Shown here: piece by piece, positions 54,297 to 62,538 of the stretch
How positions within the stretch are numbered: the stretch's first letter is position 1
Layout of the letters: each line of letters opens with the position of its first letter
Origin: VAZQ01 sp035693615
Lineage (GTDB): Bacteria > Pseudomonadota > Alphaproteobacteria > Rhizobiales > Xanthobacteraceae
Assembly (NCBI GenBank): GCA_035693615.1
Contig: DASSGH010000043.1
Coordinates: 124,001-188,000, forward strand
Direction: 5' to 3'
DNA: 64,000 bases
Made by a program: the position numbers and the translations under genes
Notes under the pieces: generated by a model
What the model was told of the DNA's origin: nothing
The model's database searches: none
What the model saw: the letters and a program-made list of their open reading frames with translations, nothing else

Positions 54297-54877
54297 ATGA
54301 CCGGCCGTTTTGGGCAAATCGAGGCTCGCAGCTTGGCGCCGTTCGCACGCGCGATGCTTGCCGCGTGCGCGACGCTGCTGGTCGCCTCCGCGTTCGCGCA
54401 AGAATCGCGGCCGCCCGCCGACATTCCAATTCAGAAGGGGGCGAAGGCGCTGCCAATCCACCGCCGGCCTCGGTGCCTGATCCTCAGCGTCGGCCCGGCC
54501 TGGTCGACGCCATCGGCGGCTGGCTCGGCGACAGCACGACGAGGTTCAGACTCGATTTGAAGGATGCGCAGCAGACCTTCGACCAACTGACGGACCAGAC
54601 CCGCGAGGCCGCCAAGGATGCAACCGGCGCGATGATCGGTGTGCCGAACATGCGCATCATGATGGTGCACGAGCGCTGCCCGCTAGCGGCGAGCGGCGGG
54701 CCCGATTGCCAAACCGCAGCGGTAATGGCCTGCCGCGGCAAGGGATTTGCCGCCGGCAAGAGTCTCGATACTCAGTCCGAGCAGAAGTGTCCGGCGCAAG
54801 TCCTGCTCCGTGGCCGGGCGCCGAACGAGCTCGAATGCCGGACCGAAACGTTCGTCACGCGCGCTCTGTGCCAGTGA
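54297..54877 (+). pseudogene. Frameshifted gene for a small secreted protein conserved in Rhizobiales
   Basis: Two reading frames together make one plausible protein. From ATG 54297 the first frame gives a Sec signal (FARAMLAACATLLVASAFAQ) and a short Pro-rich stretch ending about QKGAKA. From about 54445 the sense continues in the frame one base back: NPPPASVPDPQRRPGLVDAI, then a coiled segment (DAQQTFDQLTDQTREAAKDA) and a C-terminal part with five or six Cys. That part ends ALCQ at 54877. A missing base in the G5 run 54437-54441 would explain the break. Read without a frameshift, the second frame can start at 54143 but loses the signal peptide and overlaps the YqaA gene. No canonical slippery heptamer is present. 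It could be a real mutation or a sequencing error; function unknown. Confidence 0.55.
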
Positions 54878-54968
54878 ACCAACGACGCCAGCGCCGGTGT
54901 CCGCCCGCTGGACAGCTCGTGCTTGGTCTGCCGTAATCATTCACTCCTTCGAGGATCGGAGCGCCTCT

Positions 54969-56339
54969 TTGAATCTCCACGCGATGCTGCTCGAACGGCA
55001 GGCTGCGGGCCGCCCGGTCACCGTCGGCCTGATCGGCGCGGGCAAGTTCGGCACCATGTTCGCATCCCAGGTGCGCTTGACCGACGGCATGCATCTCGTC
55101 GCCGTGGCCGATCTCGACGTCTCCCGGGCGCGGCGGCAGCTTCGCAGCGCCGGGTGGAGCGATGAGGCCATGTCCGCGTCTTCGCTGGAGAACGCGCGCG
55201 CGCGCCGCACCACGCACGTGACGGAGGATGCGCAGGCGCTGATCGCCTGCCCGGAGATCGAAGTCGTCGTCGAGGCGACCGGCATTCCTGCCGCCGGCAT
55301 AGGCCACGCCCTCGCCGCGATCAGGCACGGCAAGCACATCGTGATGGTCAATGTCGAGGCCGATGCGCTTGCCGGCCCGCTGCTCGCGCGCAAGGCCAAG
55401 AGCGCGGGCGTGGTCTACAGTCTCGCTTGGGGAGACCAGCCGGCGCTCATTTGCGAGCACGTCGATTGGGCGCGCGCCTGCGGCTTCAAGGTCGTCGCCG
55501 CCGGAAAGGGCACGCGCTACGAGCCGCACTATCACCGCTCCACGCCCGACACCGTGTGGGACATTCTTGACAAGTATCTCTCGATTGCAGACCGCGCCTC
55601 GATCAATCCGAAAATGTTCAACAGCTTCGTCGACGGCACCAAGTCGGGCATCGAGATGACGGCGGTCTGCAACGCGACCGGCCTCGTGCCGCAGAGCGGG
55701 GGATTGGGCTTTCCCCCGGCATCGCGCTTCGAACTTGCCGAGGTGTGCAAGCCGAAGGCGGCCGGCGGCACGCTGGAGAAAGCCGGCGTGACCGAAGTGA
55801 CCTCGTCGGTCTACCGCGACGGACGCGACGTGCCGCATCATCTCGCGCTCGGCACCTATGTCGTGTTCGAGGGCGAAAGCGACTATGCCCGGCGCTGTTT
55901 CAAGGAATATGCGATGCTGCCGGACAGGAGCGGGCGCTATGCCGCGCTCTACCGTCCCATTCACATGATCGGACTCGAGCTCGGGGTGTCGGTCGCCAGC
56001 GCCGCGTTGCGCAAGGAGCCGACCGGCGCGCCGAGCGGCTTTCGCTCCGACGTCGCCGCGACCGCCAAACGCGCTCTCAGGGCAGGCGAGGTGCTCGATG
56101 GCGAAGGCGGGTTTTGCGTCTGGGGCAAGCAGGTTCCGGCCGCGCGCTCGCTCGAGGAGGAATTCCTGCCGCTGGGGCTCGCCCATGAGGTCAGGCTCAA
56201 ACGCGACGTCGAAGAGGGCCAATGCCTGCGCTGGAGCGACGTCGCCTACGATGGAAACGATATCGCCGTGAAGGCGCGGCGCGAGATGGAGGCGGCGTTC
56301 CGGCTTCCCAATGAGTCGGGCGTTCGGGGCGCCAACTGA
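54969..56339 (+). CDS. NAD(P)-binding SAF-domain protein, homoserine dehydrogenase-like
   Basis: 456 residues. Rossmann turn GLIGAGKFG at 20-28, VVVEATGIPAAG, then a middle domain (GDQPALICEHVDWARACGF, CNATGLVPQSGG, SSVYRDGRDVPHHLALGTYVVFEG) and a C-terminal SAF-like part (RALRAGEVLDGEGG, LKRDVEEGQCL). Databases often label such proteins as FlgA-like because of the SAF part; there is no flagellar context here. It is probably a dehydrogenase or reductase of a sugar acid or aldehyde. Start: TTG at 54969 has GGAG 7 bases upstream and yields MNLHAMLLERQAAGRPV, the N terminus I expect for the family. The ATG at 54984 lacks a site. It is convergent with cofC, 18 bases apart. Confidence 0.82.
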   Translation: MNLHAMLLERQAAGRPVTVGLIGAGKFGTMFASQVRLTDGMHLVAVADLDVSRARRQLRSAGWSDEAMSASSLENARARRTTHVTEDAQALIACPEIEVVVEATGIPAAGIGHALAAIRHGKHIVMVNVEADALAGPLLARKAKSAGVVYSLAWGDQPALICEHVDWARACGFKVVAAGKGTRYEPHYHRSTPDTVWDILDKYLSIADRASINPKMFNSFVDGTKSGIEMTAVCNATGLVPQSGGLGFPPASRFELAEVCKPKAAGGTLEKAGVTEVTSSVYRDGRDVPHHLALGTYVVFEGESDYARRCFKEYAMLPDRSGRYAALYRPIHMIGLELGVSVASAALRKEPTGAPSGFRSDVAATAKRALRAGEVLDGEGGFCVWGKQVPAARSLEEEFLPLGLAHEVRLKRDVEEGQCLRWSDVAYDGNDIAVKARREMEAAFRLPNESGVRGAN

Positions 56340-56357
56340 TCCTGCGGTCCGTCCCCA

Positions 56358-57053
56358 TTAACCGGAAAGAGCTTCGTTGTAACCTTCGCCGCTCTCGTGC
56401 AACCGCCATGTCTCGAGCAACGCACGCGCCCGTGTGTGCGAGGGCGTGGCGAGGAAGACCGCCAAGTCGTCGGGCGTGTCGATGTCGAGCGCGATGCGCG
56501 GGAGCTTGAGCACGGCGGGTTCGATGCCGTGGCGCTTGGCCGCCTTGAGATGGGGGAAGAAGCTATCGGCGCCGAAGCGCAGCGGCACGACGGTGGCCGG
56601 CGAGCACAGAACGGCATTGGAGCCGCGCTCGTCGCGCGCCGGCACGATGATGAAAGCGCGCGCGCCGCGATAGCTCGCATCGCGGTGGGCCTCAACGACA
56701 TCACGGATATCGTCGGCCTCTACGAGCGGAATGTCGCCCGGGACGGTCAGCATGCCTTGGCTCGCGAGTCGCAGCGCCGCGGCCGCCACCGCACCGCTGT
56801 GGCCATCGTGCGCGCCTTGCCTCGATACGCGCGCGCCGTATCGCCGTGCGATCGCGGCCGCCGCCGGATCGACCGTGACCACGATAATGCCGGCGAGCTC
56901 GCGAACTTGCGACAGCGTCGCCAGCACGTCCTCGAACATCGCCAGCGCCAACTCTTGCCGACGCGGCGCGCCGAGGACGCCGGCAAGGCGCCGCTTGGCA
57001 TCGTTCGTGTCTTTGATCGGCACGACGGCATAGACGTCGCGGCGCGCGTTCAT
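56358..57053 (-). CDS. cofC: 2-phospho-L-lactate (or related) guanylyltransferase
   Basis: 231-residue nucleotidyltransferase of coenzyme F420 synthesis. Motifs: VPIKDTNDAKRRLAGVLG at the N terminus with the nucleotide-binding Lys/Arg, VPGDIPLVEADD, DERGSNAVLCSP, and LRFGADSFFPHLKAAKRHG near the C terminus. It charges a phospho-acid with GTP to give the GDP-linked intermediate used by CofD. Known enzymes differ in acid: 2-phospholactate in archaea, phosphoenolpyruvate in mycobacteria, 3-phosphoglycerate in Paraburkholderia. Which one applies here is not decidable by eye. The start overlaps the cofD stop by 4 bases. Last gene of cofE-cofD-cofC. Confidence 0.92.
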   Translation of the reverse strand: MNARRDVYAVVPIKDTNDAKRRLAGVLGAPRRQELALAMFEDVLATLSQVRELAGIIVVTVDPAAAAIARRYGARVSRQGAHDGHSGAVAAAALRLASQGMLTVPGDIPLVEADDIRDVVEAHRDASYRGARAFIIVPARDERGSNAVLCSPATVVPLRFGADSFFPHLKAAKRHGIEPAVLKLPRIALDIDTPDDLAVFLATPSHTRARALLETWRLHESGEGYNEALSG

Positions 57054-58018
57054 GCGGTAGCCTTTGTCAGGGCGTCGGCGCTGGCGAGCACGTGCCGCGC
57101 CAATTCCTCGCGGTCGGTGAGGCTTACCATCAGCGTATGCGCCGCCGTGACCGGAATGCCAAGCTCGGCGGCCTCGCCGGCATCGGCGCGATCGAGCACA
57201 TAGCCATCGAGCAGGTCGTGGTAGCGCCGCGCCGCCGCCGTCGCGCTCACCTCGACGCCGAGCTCAGACATCATCTTCGCCGTCGGCCCTTTGACCGCGC
57301 GCGAGCCGAGGATGGGCGACACCGCCGTCACTGGAGCGGCCGCGTGGGCGATCGCCTCGCGCAGCCCAGGCACCGCGAGGATCGGCTCGATGCTCAGAAA
57401 CGGATTGGACGGGCAGATCACCACCGCGCGTAGGCGAGGATCGGCGAGCGCGGCAAGGACGTCGGCATGCGGGCGCGCGCCGGCGGCGCCGTCGTAGGCC
57501 ACCTCCAGGACCCGCGGCGCGCAACGCCGCCGCACGAAGTAGTCCTGGAAGTCGAGCCAGCCCGCGTCGGTGCGCAGGCGGGTGCGCACGGGGTCATCGC
57601 TCATGGGTACGACGCGCGCCGCAATTCCCAAGCGACGGCAAAAATCGGCGGTGACGGCGGACAAGGGTTCGCCCGCCGTGCGCCGTCGCGTGCGCTCGAC
57701 ATGCGTAGCGAGGTCGCCATCGCCGAGCGCAAACCAAGTCTCGCCGCCGAGCGCCGCGAGCGCAGCCATGAACGTCCATGTTTCGTCGCGCCGGCCCCAG
57801 CCGCGTTGCGGATCGTCGAGGCCGGCCAGCGTGTACGTCACCGTGTCGATATCGGGCGAGATGGCGAGCCCGAGATGCTCGAAATCATCGCCGGTATTGA
57901 CGACCACCATGAGATCGCCGCCCAAGAGACGGCTGAGCCCGAGAGCGAGCTTGGCGCCGCCGATCCCGCCGCACAGCGCAACGACGCGGCGTTTGCAAAG
58001 ATTGCCGGCAACGCTCAT
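57050..58018 (-). CDS. cofD: 2-phospho-L-lactate transferase (F420-0 synthesis)
   Basis: 322 residues. Transfers the phospho-acid moiety from the GDP intermediate to the deazaflavin FO. Motifs: VALCGGIGGAKLALGLSRLL at the N terminus, VNTGDDFEHLGLAISPDIDTV, GLDDPQRGWGRRDETW, AVVICPSNPFLSIEPILAVPG and SPILGSRAVKGPTAKMM; these cover the GDP and FO sites of CofD/FbiA. ATG at 58018 overlaps the cofE stop by 4 bases; an open frame to 58081 lies inside cofE and is not needed. cofD and cofC also overlap by 4 bases, so the three genes form one tightly coupled operon. Confidence 0.94.
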   Translation of the reverse strand: MSVAGNLCKRRVVALCGGIGGAKLALGLSRLLGGDLMVVVNTGDDFEHLGLAISPDIDTVTYTLAGLDDPQRGWGRRDETWTFMAALAALGGETWFALGDGDLATHVERTRRRTAGEPLSAVTADFCRRLGIAARVVPMSDDPVRTRLRTDAGWLDFQDYFVRRRCAPRVLEVAYDGAAGARPHADVLAALADPRLRAVVICPSNPFLSIEPILAVPGLREAIAHAAAPVTAVSPILGSRAVKGPTAKMMSELGVEVSATAAARRYHDLLDGYVLDRADAGEAAELGIPVTAAHTLMVSLTDREELARHVLASADALTKATA

Positions 58019-58776
58019 CGGAACAAATCCTCTTCCGGCGGGCGCACCAGCGTGGCACCCGGCGCGGGCGCGTCCGCCCATACGAGGCCGCGCAGGAGCA
58101 CCATCGGCCTTGCCTCGTCCGCTTGCCCCATGAGGAGGGATGCGGCGCTAGCGATCTCGTCGGCGAAGCCGGTTTGTGTGACGTGCAACTCGCGCCCGAA
58201 CAGGTCCGGGCGACCGCGCATGTCTATGAGCGCGGGTAGCCCCGCGACACCGAGCGCGACGCCCACGGTGCCGCGTCGCCAGGCTCGCCCCCAGCTGTCC
58301 GTAATGATGATACCGAGGCGCTTGCGGAATTGCGCGGTGAGCTGCTTGTGCAGTCCGGCCGCGGACGCATCCGGATCGCTCGGCAGCAACAGCACGGGCT
58401 CGGTGGCGACATCCGGGTCGATGTTGGAGCGATCGACGCCGGCATTCGCCATGATGAAGCCGAGCCGGTGCTCGACGATCAGCACGCCCGGCTTCGTTCG
58501 CACAACGCGCCGGGATTCCGCCAGGATGACTTCGACCAGACGCGGATCCTTGCCCACCTCGGCGGCGACAGCAGTGGCGCGCGCGGAGGGGCTGACCTTG
58601 GCGAGATCGACGTAGCGCCCCTCCGCCTTGGACACGATCTTCTGCGCCACCACCAGGATGTCGCCGTCCGCCGGCGCAACGGCATTCTGCTCGCAAGCGG
58701 CGATCAGAAGCGCGGCAAGATCGTCGCCCGGCCGCACCATGGGAATGCCGGGAACCGACGTGAGCGTGATCACCAT
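58015..58776 (-). CDS. cofE: Coenzyme F420-0:L-glutamate ligase
   Basis: 253 residues. Adds glutamates to F420-0 with GTP. Motifs: ITLTSVPGIPMVRPGDDLAAL, DGDILVVAQKIVSKAEGRYVDL, GFIMANAGVDRSNI, IIITDSWGRAWRRGTVGVAL. It is the single-domain (archaeal-length) form; the nitroreductase-like second domain of mycobacterial FbiB is missing. ATG at 58776 has a purine-rich AGGG directly upstream and an AGAGG further away; a TTG at 58806 is possible. First gene of the cof operon, divergent from a thioesterase gene. The FO synthase gene (cofGH/fbiC) is not in the window. Confidence 0.94.
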   Translation of the reverse strand: MVITLTSVPGIPMVRPGDDLAALLIAACEQNAVAPADGDILVVAQKIVSKAEGRYVDLAKVSPSARATAVAAEVGKDPRLVEVILAESRRVVRTKPGVLIVEHRLGFIMANAGVDRSNIDPDVATEPVLLLPSDPDASAAGLHKQLTAQFRKRLGIIITDSWGRAWRRGTVGVALGVAGLPALIDMRGRPDLFGRELHVTQTGFADEIASAASLLMGQADEARPMVLLRGLVWADAPAPGATLVRPPEEDLFR

Positions 58777-58926
58777 CCCTGGCGGCCTCTCGGTTATCGA
58801 GTGCAATCCGCGTCACTCTAGCAACCAACCACGCGCGGTCCACCGTTGGGGCCTTCTGGAAGCGCATGGCTAGGCGAGTGCCTCCTGCCGGGATGATCCT
58901 TCGCGGCGAAACATCTATGATGGCGC

Positions 58927-59325
58927 ATGCGGCCGATTCCGCTGGGAGCGAAGGGAACATTCACGCTGCGGGTGACACCCGCGCACCTCGCCAATCAATT
59001 CAAGGACGCAATGCTGCCTCCCGTATTCGCCACGCCGATGATGATCACGGCGATGGAGAATGCGGCGCTCAACGCCATCCGCGGCTATCTCGATCCCGGC
59101 GAGAGTGCGGTTGGCACCGCCGTCGACGTGCACCATCTCGCGGCGACGCCGGTCGGGCACGAGGTGACGGCGGAAGCCGAGGTGACCCGCGTCGACGGCC
59201 GGCGCGTCGCGTTCAACGTCAAAGCGCGCGACGAGAAGGAGGAGATCGGCCGCGGTACGCACGAGCGCATGGTCATCGACGTGCGCCGCCTCGGCGAGCG
59301 GCTGTCCGCCAAATCCAAGGCGTAA
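58927..59325 (+). CDS. Hotdog-fold thioesterase, FlK (fluoroacetyl-CoA thioesterase)-like
   Basis: 132 residues. The FlK catalytic set appears to be present: T36 or T41 in FATPMMITAMENA, E44, and H69/H70 in VDVHHLAATPVG; the next strand GHEVTAEAEVTRVDGRRVAFNV is the hotdog sheet. FlK itself hydrolyses fluoroacetyl-CoA, but most relatives act on other small acyl-CoAs. It probably recycles CoA in acyl-CoA metabolism. ATG 58927. It is divergent from cofE across 150 bases and convergent with the secreted hydrolase gene. Confidence 0.88.
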   Translation: MRPIPLGAKGTFTLRVTPAHLANQFKDAMLPPVFATPMMITAMENAALNAIRGYLDPGESAVGTAVDVHHLAATPVGHEVTAEAEVTRVDGRRVAFNVKARDEKEEIGRGTHERMVIDVRRLGERLSAKSKA

Positions 59326-59340
59326 CGTACCTCAATCCCG

Positions 59341-60399
59341 TCATGGCACGTTTAGGGCCTTATCGAAGAACTTCACCGCTGCCTCGCCAGTCCGCGCGTG
59401 AATGCTGTGGCGATCGACACCCGGCGCGTCGATGCAGGCCTGGGGAAATTCGTTTTTCCCCTCCTCGTTGCACTCGTTGACGAAAATATCGTGATCGACG
59501 TGACCGGGGATCACCTCAAGCTCGGCGTGTGCGATGTGCTGCGCGGCGAACTCGGCGTTGTCCTTGGGCGGCGCCTGGGTGTCGCCGGCCCCGACCGTGA
59601 TGTAGGTCGGAACCGTGAGCTGCCGCAGTCCGGCTGCGTCCATGCCGAAGGCCTGGATGATTCCGGGCGCCATCGCGAATACGGCCTTCACCCGCTTGTC
59701 ATGCACGTCGAGTGCCGGCGTTGCATCGAGCGGCAGCTCGTTGCGCAGATGTTCCGGCACCATCGGATTGCTGCGCCAGCCGCGTTGGAAGGCGAGATAC
59801 TTCTCGCGATCGACGCTTGCGCCGCCGATCCACAGCGCGGTGAAGCCGCCCTGCGAATGGCCGGCCACGCCGATGCGGCCTGCGTCGATCAACTTGCCCC
59901 AGAACGGGTCGTCGAGGAGAAAGCTGATGGTCAGTGCGATGTCGCGCGGACGCTGCCAGAGCTTGTTTGCGAGATACGCAATCGTCGCGTCGTAAGTGTT
60001 GGCGCGGTAATGATTGAGCGCGGCCACGATGTAGCCGCGCGACGCGAGAAACTCGCCGAACCATGCGTAGTAGAGGCTGTTGCTGCCGCGTCCATGGGAG
60101 AACATGACGAGCGGACGCTTGACGCTGTCGAACGCCGGCTCGGCATCCTTGTAAAGATCGAGGTTGGCGAAGAACGGCATGACGAAGCGAGCGGCGGCCG
60201 GGCTGGCGGCCGCGGGGTAAAACACCGTCAGCGCCAGATGCCGGCCGCCCTCGTGCGGATCGATGTATTCGAGCTGTCGCATGCCGACGGGGAAGGAGGC
60301 GGCATGGGTGCCCTGCGCCAGCGTTGCGGCGGGAGACGCCGCGAGCAGCGTCGCGAACAGGAAAGATTTGATGACACCCGGCACGTCGTCATTGCCCAT
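59341..60399 (-). CDS. Secreted alpha/beta hydrolase, PAF-acetylhydrolase/dienelactone hydrolase-like
   Basis: 352 residues. Signal peptide KSFLFATLLAASPAATLAQ, then the platelet-activating-factor-acetylhydrolase-like fold: VFYPAAASPAAARF, oxyanion turn FSHGRGSN, nucleophile VAGHSQGGFTAL, a His in PGHVDHDIF. ATG 60399 is preceded by AGGAGAG about 8 bases upstream; a long open frame up to 60636 lacks a site and reads Arg-rich. Its natural substrate is unknown; family members cleave short-chain esters, oxidised lipids or polyesters. Monocistronic, divergent from the Usp gene. Confidence 0.88.
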   Translation of the reverse strand: MGNDDVPGVIKSFLFATLLAASPAATLAQGTHAASFPVGMRQLEYIDPHEGGRHLALTVFYPAAASPAAARFVMPFFANLDLYKDAEPAFDSVKRPLVMFSHGRGSNSLYYAWFGEFLASRGYIVAALNHYRANTYDATIAYLANKLWQRPRDIALTISFLLDDPFWGKLIDAGRIGVAGHSQGGFTALWIGGASVDREKYLAFQRGWRSNPMVPEHLRNELPLDATPALDVHDKRVKAVFAMAPGIIQAFGMDAAGLRQLTVPTYITVGAGDTQAPPKDNAEFAAQHIAHAELEVIPGHVDHDIFVNECNEEGKNEFPQACIDAPGVDRHSIHARTGEAAVKFFDKALNVP

Positions 60400-60491
60400 G
60401 TGGCAGTTCTCTCCTGTACTTGAAAAGAACGCAAGGCGGCGGGAAGACGCGGGATTGTTTGTGACCCCGCCTCCTAGTATGAGAAATTGCA

Positions 60492-61322
60492 ATGCACTCC
60501 ATCCGCTCCATCGTGCATCCGACCGATTTTTCCGATTTGAGCGCGGCGGCCTTCGCGCATGCCTTGCGCATCGCGCTGGCCGCCAGATGCCGGCTGCATC
60601 TTCTTCACGTGTCACAATATGACGCCGCCGAGGCATTGGCGTTCCCGCACGCGCTGCGGCTGCTCGCGCAGTGGGGGCTTTCGGAGGAGAACGATCCGCC
60701 CTGGGTCATCGCCAGCAAGCTCGGCATCGAAGTCGACAACATTCGCCTCAAGCTGCAGGAGCCGACGCGTGCCATCGTCGATTTCCTCAATGAGAATGAA
60801 AGCGACCTCGTCGTGCTGGCGACGCATGGACGCGAGGGCATCGCGCACTGGCTGCAGGGCTCGGTGGCGGAAGCCGTATTTCGCCGCTCGGCGATCCCGA
60901 CGCTGTTCATCACCCCGGGGTCCCGCGGCTTCGTCGATCAGGTCAGCGGCGACGTGAAGCTGCGGCGCGCGTTGGTTCCGGTCGATTTCTCGCCGCCGGC
61001 GGATCTTACGGTGGAGATCGTTCGGCGCTTCGGCCGGGCCCTGACCGGCCACCACATCGGGGTCGATCTCCTTCACGTCGGCGAGAAGGCGCCGCGGGTG
61101 AGAACTCTCTCTGCAAGCGCGCCCACCCTGCCGCCGGTCATGCTTCGCTCCGGCCATGTCGTGGATGCGATCGTCGAGGCGGCCCTCGAATTCGAGGCCG
61201 ACATCATCGCCATGCCGACGGCCGGGCACCATGGCGTTCTCGATGCGCTGCGCGGAAGCACGACTGAGCGCGTGATCCGACACGCGCCGTGTCCGGTGCT
61301 CGCGCTCTCGGACGCGCCCTAA
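60492..61322 (+). CDS. Universal stress protein with two UspA domains
   Basis: 276 residues. First domain about 1-145: IVHPTDFSDLSAAAFAHALR, DLVVLATHGREGIAHWLQGSVAEAVFRR. Second domain about 155-276: ALVPVDFSPPADLTVEIV, ADIIAMPTAGHHGVLDALRGSTTERVIRHAPCPVL. The ATP-binding GxxGxxxGS-type motif is kept only loosely in the first (THGREGIAHWLQGS) and in the second (TAGHHGVLDALRGS). Cytoplasmic, usually induced by energy or oxygen stress. Stands alone; the next gene starts 194 bases later. Confidence 0.92.
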   Translation: MHSIRSIVHPTDFSDLSAAAFAHALRIALAARCRLHLLHVSQYDAAEALAFPHALRLLAQWGLSEENDPPWVIASKLGIEVDNIRLKLQEPTRAIVDFLNENESDLVVLATHGREGIAHWLQGSVAEAVFRRSAIPTLFITPGSRGFVDQVSGDVKLRRALVPVDFSPPADLTVEIVRRFGRALTGHHIGVDLLHVGEKAPRVRTLSASAPTLPPVMLRSGHVVDAIVEAALEFEADIIAMPTAGHHGVLDALRGSTTERVIRHAPCPVLALSDAP

Positions 61323-61516
61323 GGCGCGCACTCATCATCATCCATCCACGCCCCGTCGGCAAACCCGACATCGCGCGCCACCGCCGCATGACCGAATTTG
61401 ATCCGAAGCCGCACGGTGAGCCTCGATTCAGAACAATTCAGGTCGATCCCCAAGACTTGTCCGTTCCCCTGTGGCAGGCTGCACTGCAGCAGACAAGTGC
61501 AGAGGAACAACTCGCG

Positions 61517-62491
61517 ATGTTCGATAGAGGACGGCGTGAGTTCATCACGTGTCTCGGCGTCGCGGCAGTATGGCCGCTTGCAGCGCATTCGCAACAGCTC
61601 AAGGTGGCACAAATCGGTGTCCTCGTGCTGACGAACGCTGATGGGCAGTCCTTGACTCGGGAATTGCGGCTCGGGCTCCGAGATCTCGGCTATTCTGAGG
61701 GTCAAAATTTTGTCTTCCACCTGCGTTCCGCGGATGGAGATGCGGCCAGGCTGCCGCAGCTGGCGACCGACCTCGTGAGCTCACAGGTCGATGTCATTGT
61801 GGCAACCTTCACCCCATGCGCTCTGGCTGCAAAGCAAGCAACAACAAGCATTCCAATCGTGATGGCCGCTGTTGCGGACCCGATCGCTGTCGGACTGGTG
61901 ACGAGCTTGGCGCGTCCCGGCGGCAACATCACCGGCTTTTCCAACATGGCCGCCGAAACCGCGGGAAAAAGCGTGGAATTGTTCCGGGATATGCTGCCCT
62001 CGATAGGTCGGGTTGCCGCTCTGGCGAACCCGACCGACCCGTTCACCACTCCTTTTCTGGAGCAAGTCCGACTCGCAGGACGGACCGCCGGGATTCGCAT
62101 AGACCCTGTGGCGATGGCCCGAGGACCTGAAGAAGCAGAAGCCGCATTCGCCACAATATCCCAGGAGGCGGCAGAGGCTGTCGTTGTTCAGGGAATTCTC
62201 TTTTCCAAAACCATTGCTGAGCTGGCACTGAAATATCGTCTGCCCACAGCCTCGGTGGTCCGTCAATTCGCACAAGCGGGAGGTCTCTTTTCGTATGGCG
62301 CCGATGTCCGCGACATATTCCGGCGCAGCGCCACTCTCGTACACAGGATCCTCCAGGGTACGAAACCGTCTGACTTGCCCGTTGAACTACCAACGAGATT
62401 CGAACTTGTTCTGAATATGAAAACCGCGAAGGCACTCGGGATCGACGTGCCTTGGTTTTTTCAGCAACGCGCCGATGAGGTCATCGAATGA
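61517..62491 (+). CDS. ABC transporter substrate-binding protein (TrpX/ABC_sub_bind family)
   Basis: 324 residues. N terminus MFDRGRREFITCLGVAAVWP followed by LAAHSQQ is the usual RRREFI(T) signal of this family, possibly TAT. Then KVAQIGVLVLTNADGQSL, GYSEGQNFVFHLRSADGDAARLPQLA, FTPCALAAKQATTSIPIVMA, GLVTSLARPGGNITGFSN, and the ending LVLNMKTAKALGIDVP. ATG 61517 has AGAGGA 10 bases upstream; the frame is open to 61289, overlapping the Usp gene, and the extra part is not conserved-looking. No permease is adjacent. Such orphans are very numerous in Bradyrhizobium-like genomes. GC is slightly lower than around it. Confidence 0.9.
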   Translation: MFDRGRREFITCLGVAAVWPLAAHSQQLKVAQIGVLVLTNADGQSLTRELRLGLRDLGYSEGQNFVFHLRSADGDAARLPQLATDLVSSQVDVIVATFTPCALAAKQATTSIPIVMAAVADPIAVGLVTSLARPGGNITGFSNMAAETAGKSVELFRDMLPSIGRVAALANPTDPFTTPFLEQVRLAGRTAGIRIDPVAMARGPEEAEAAFATISQEAAEAVVVQGILFSKTIAELALKYRLPTASVVRQFAQAGGLFSYGADVRDIFRRSATLVHRILQGTKPSDLPVELPTRFELVLNMKTAKALGIDVPWFFQQRADEVIE

Positions 62492-62538
62492 GTGGCTGAT
62501 GGCCCTTCTGGGCTCCAGCCACATTGCCGGTCCCGAGG

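Noticed and set aside
54143..54877. Single-frame gene for the Cys-rich protein starting at 54143
   Set aside because: It would overlap the YqaA gene and lacks a signal peptide, while a clear signal lies in the other frame; a frameshifted gene explains both.
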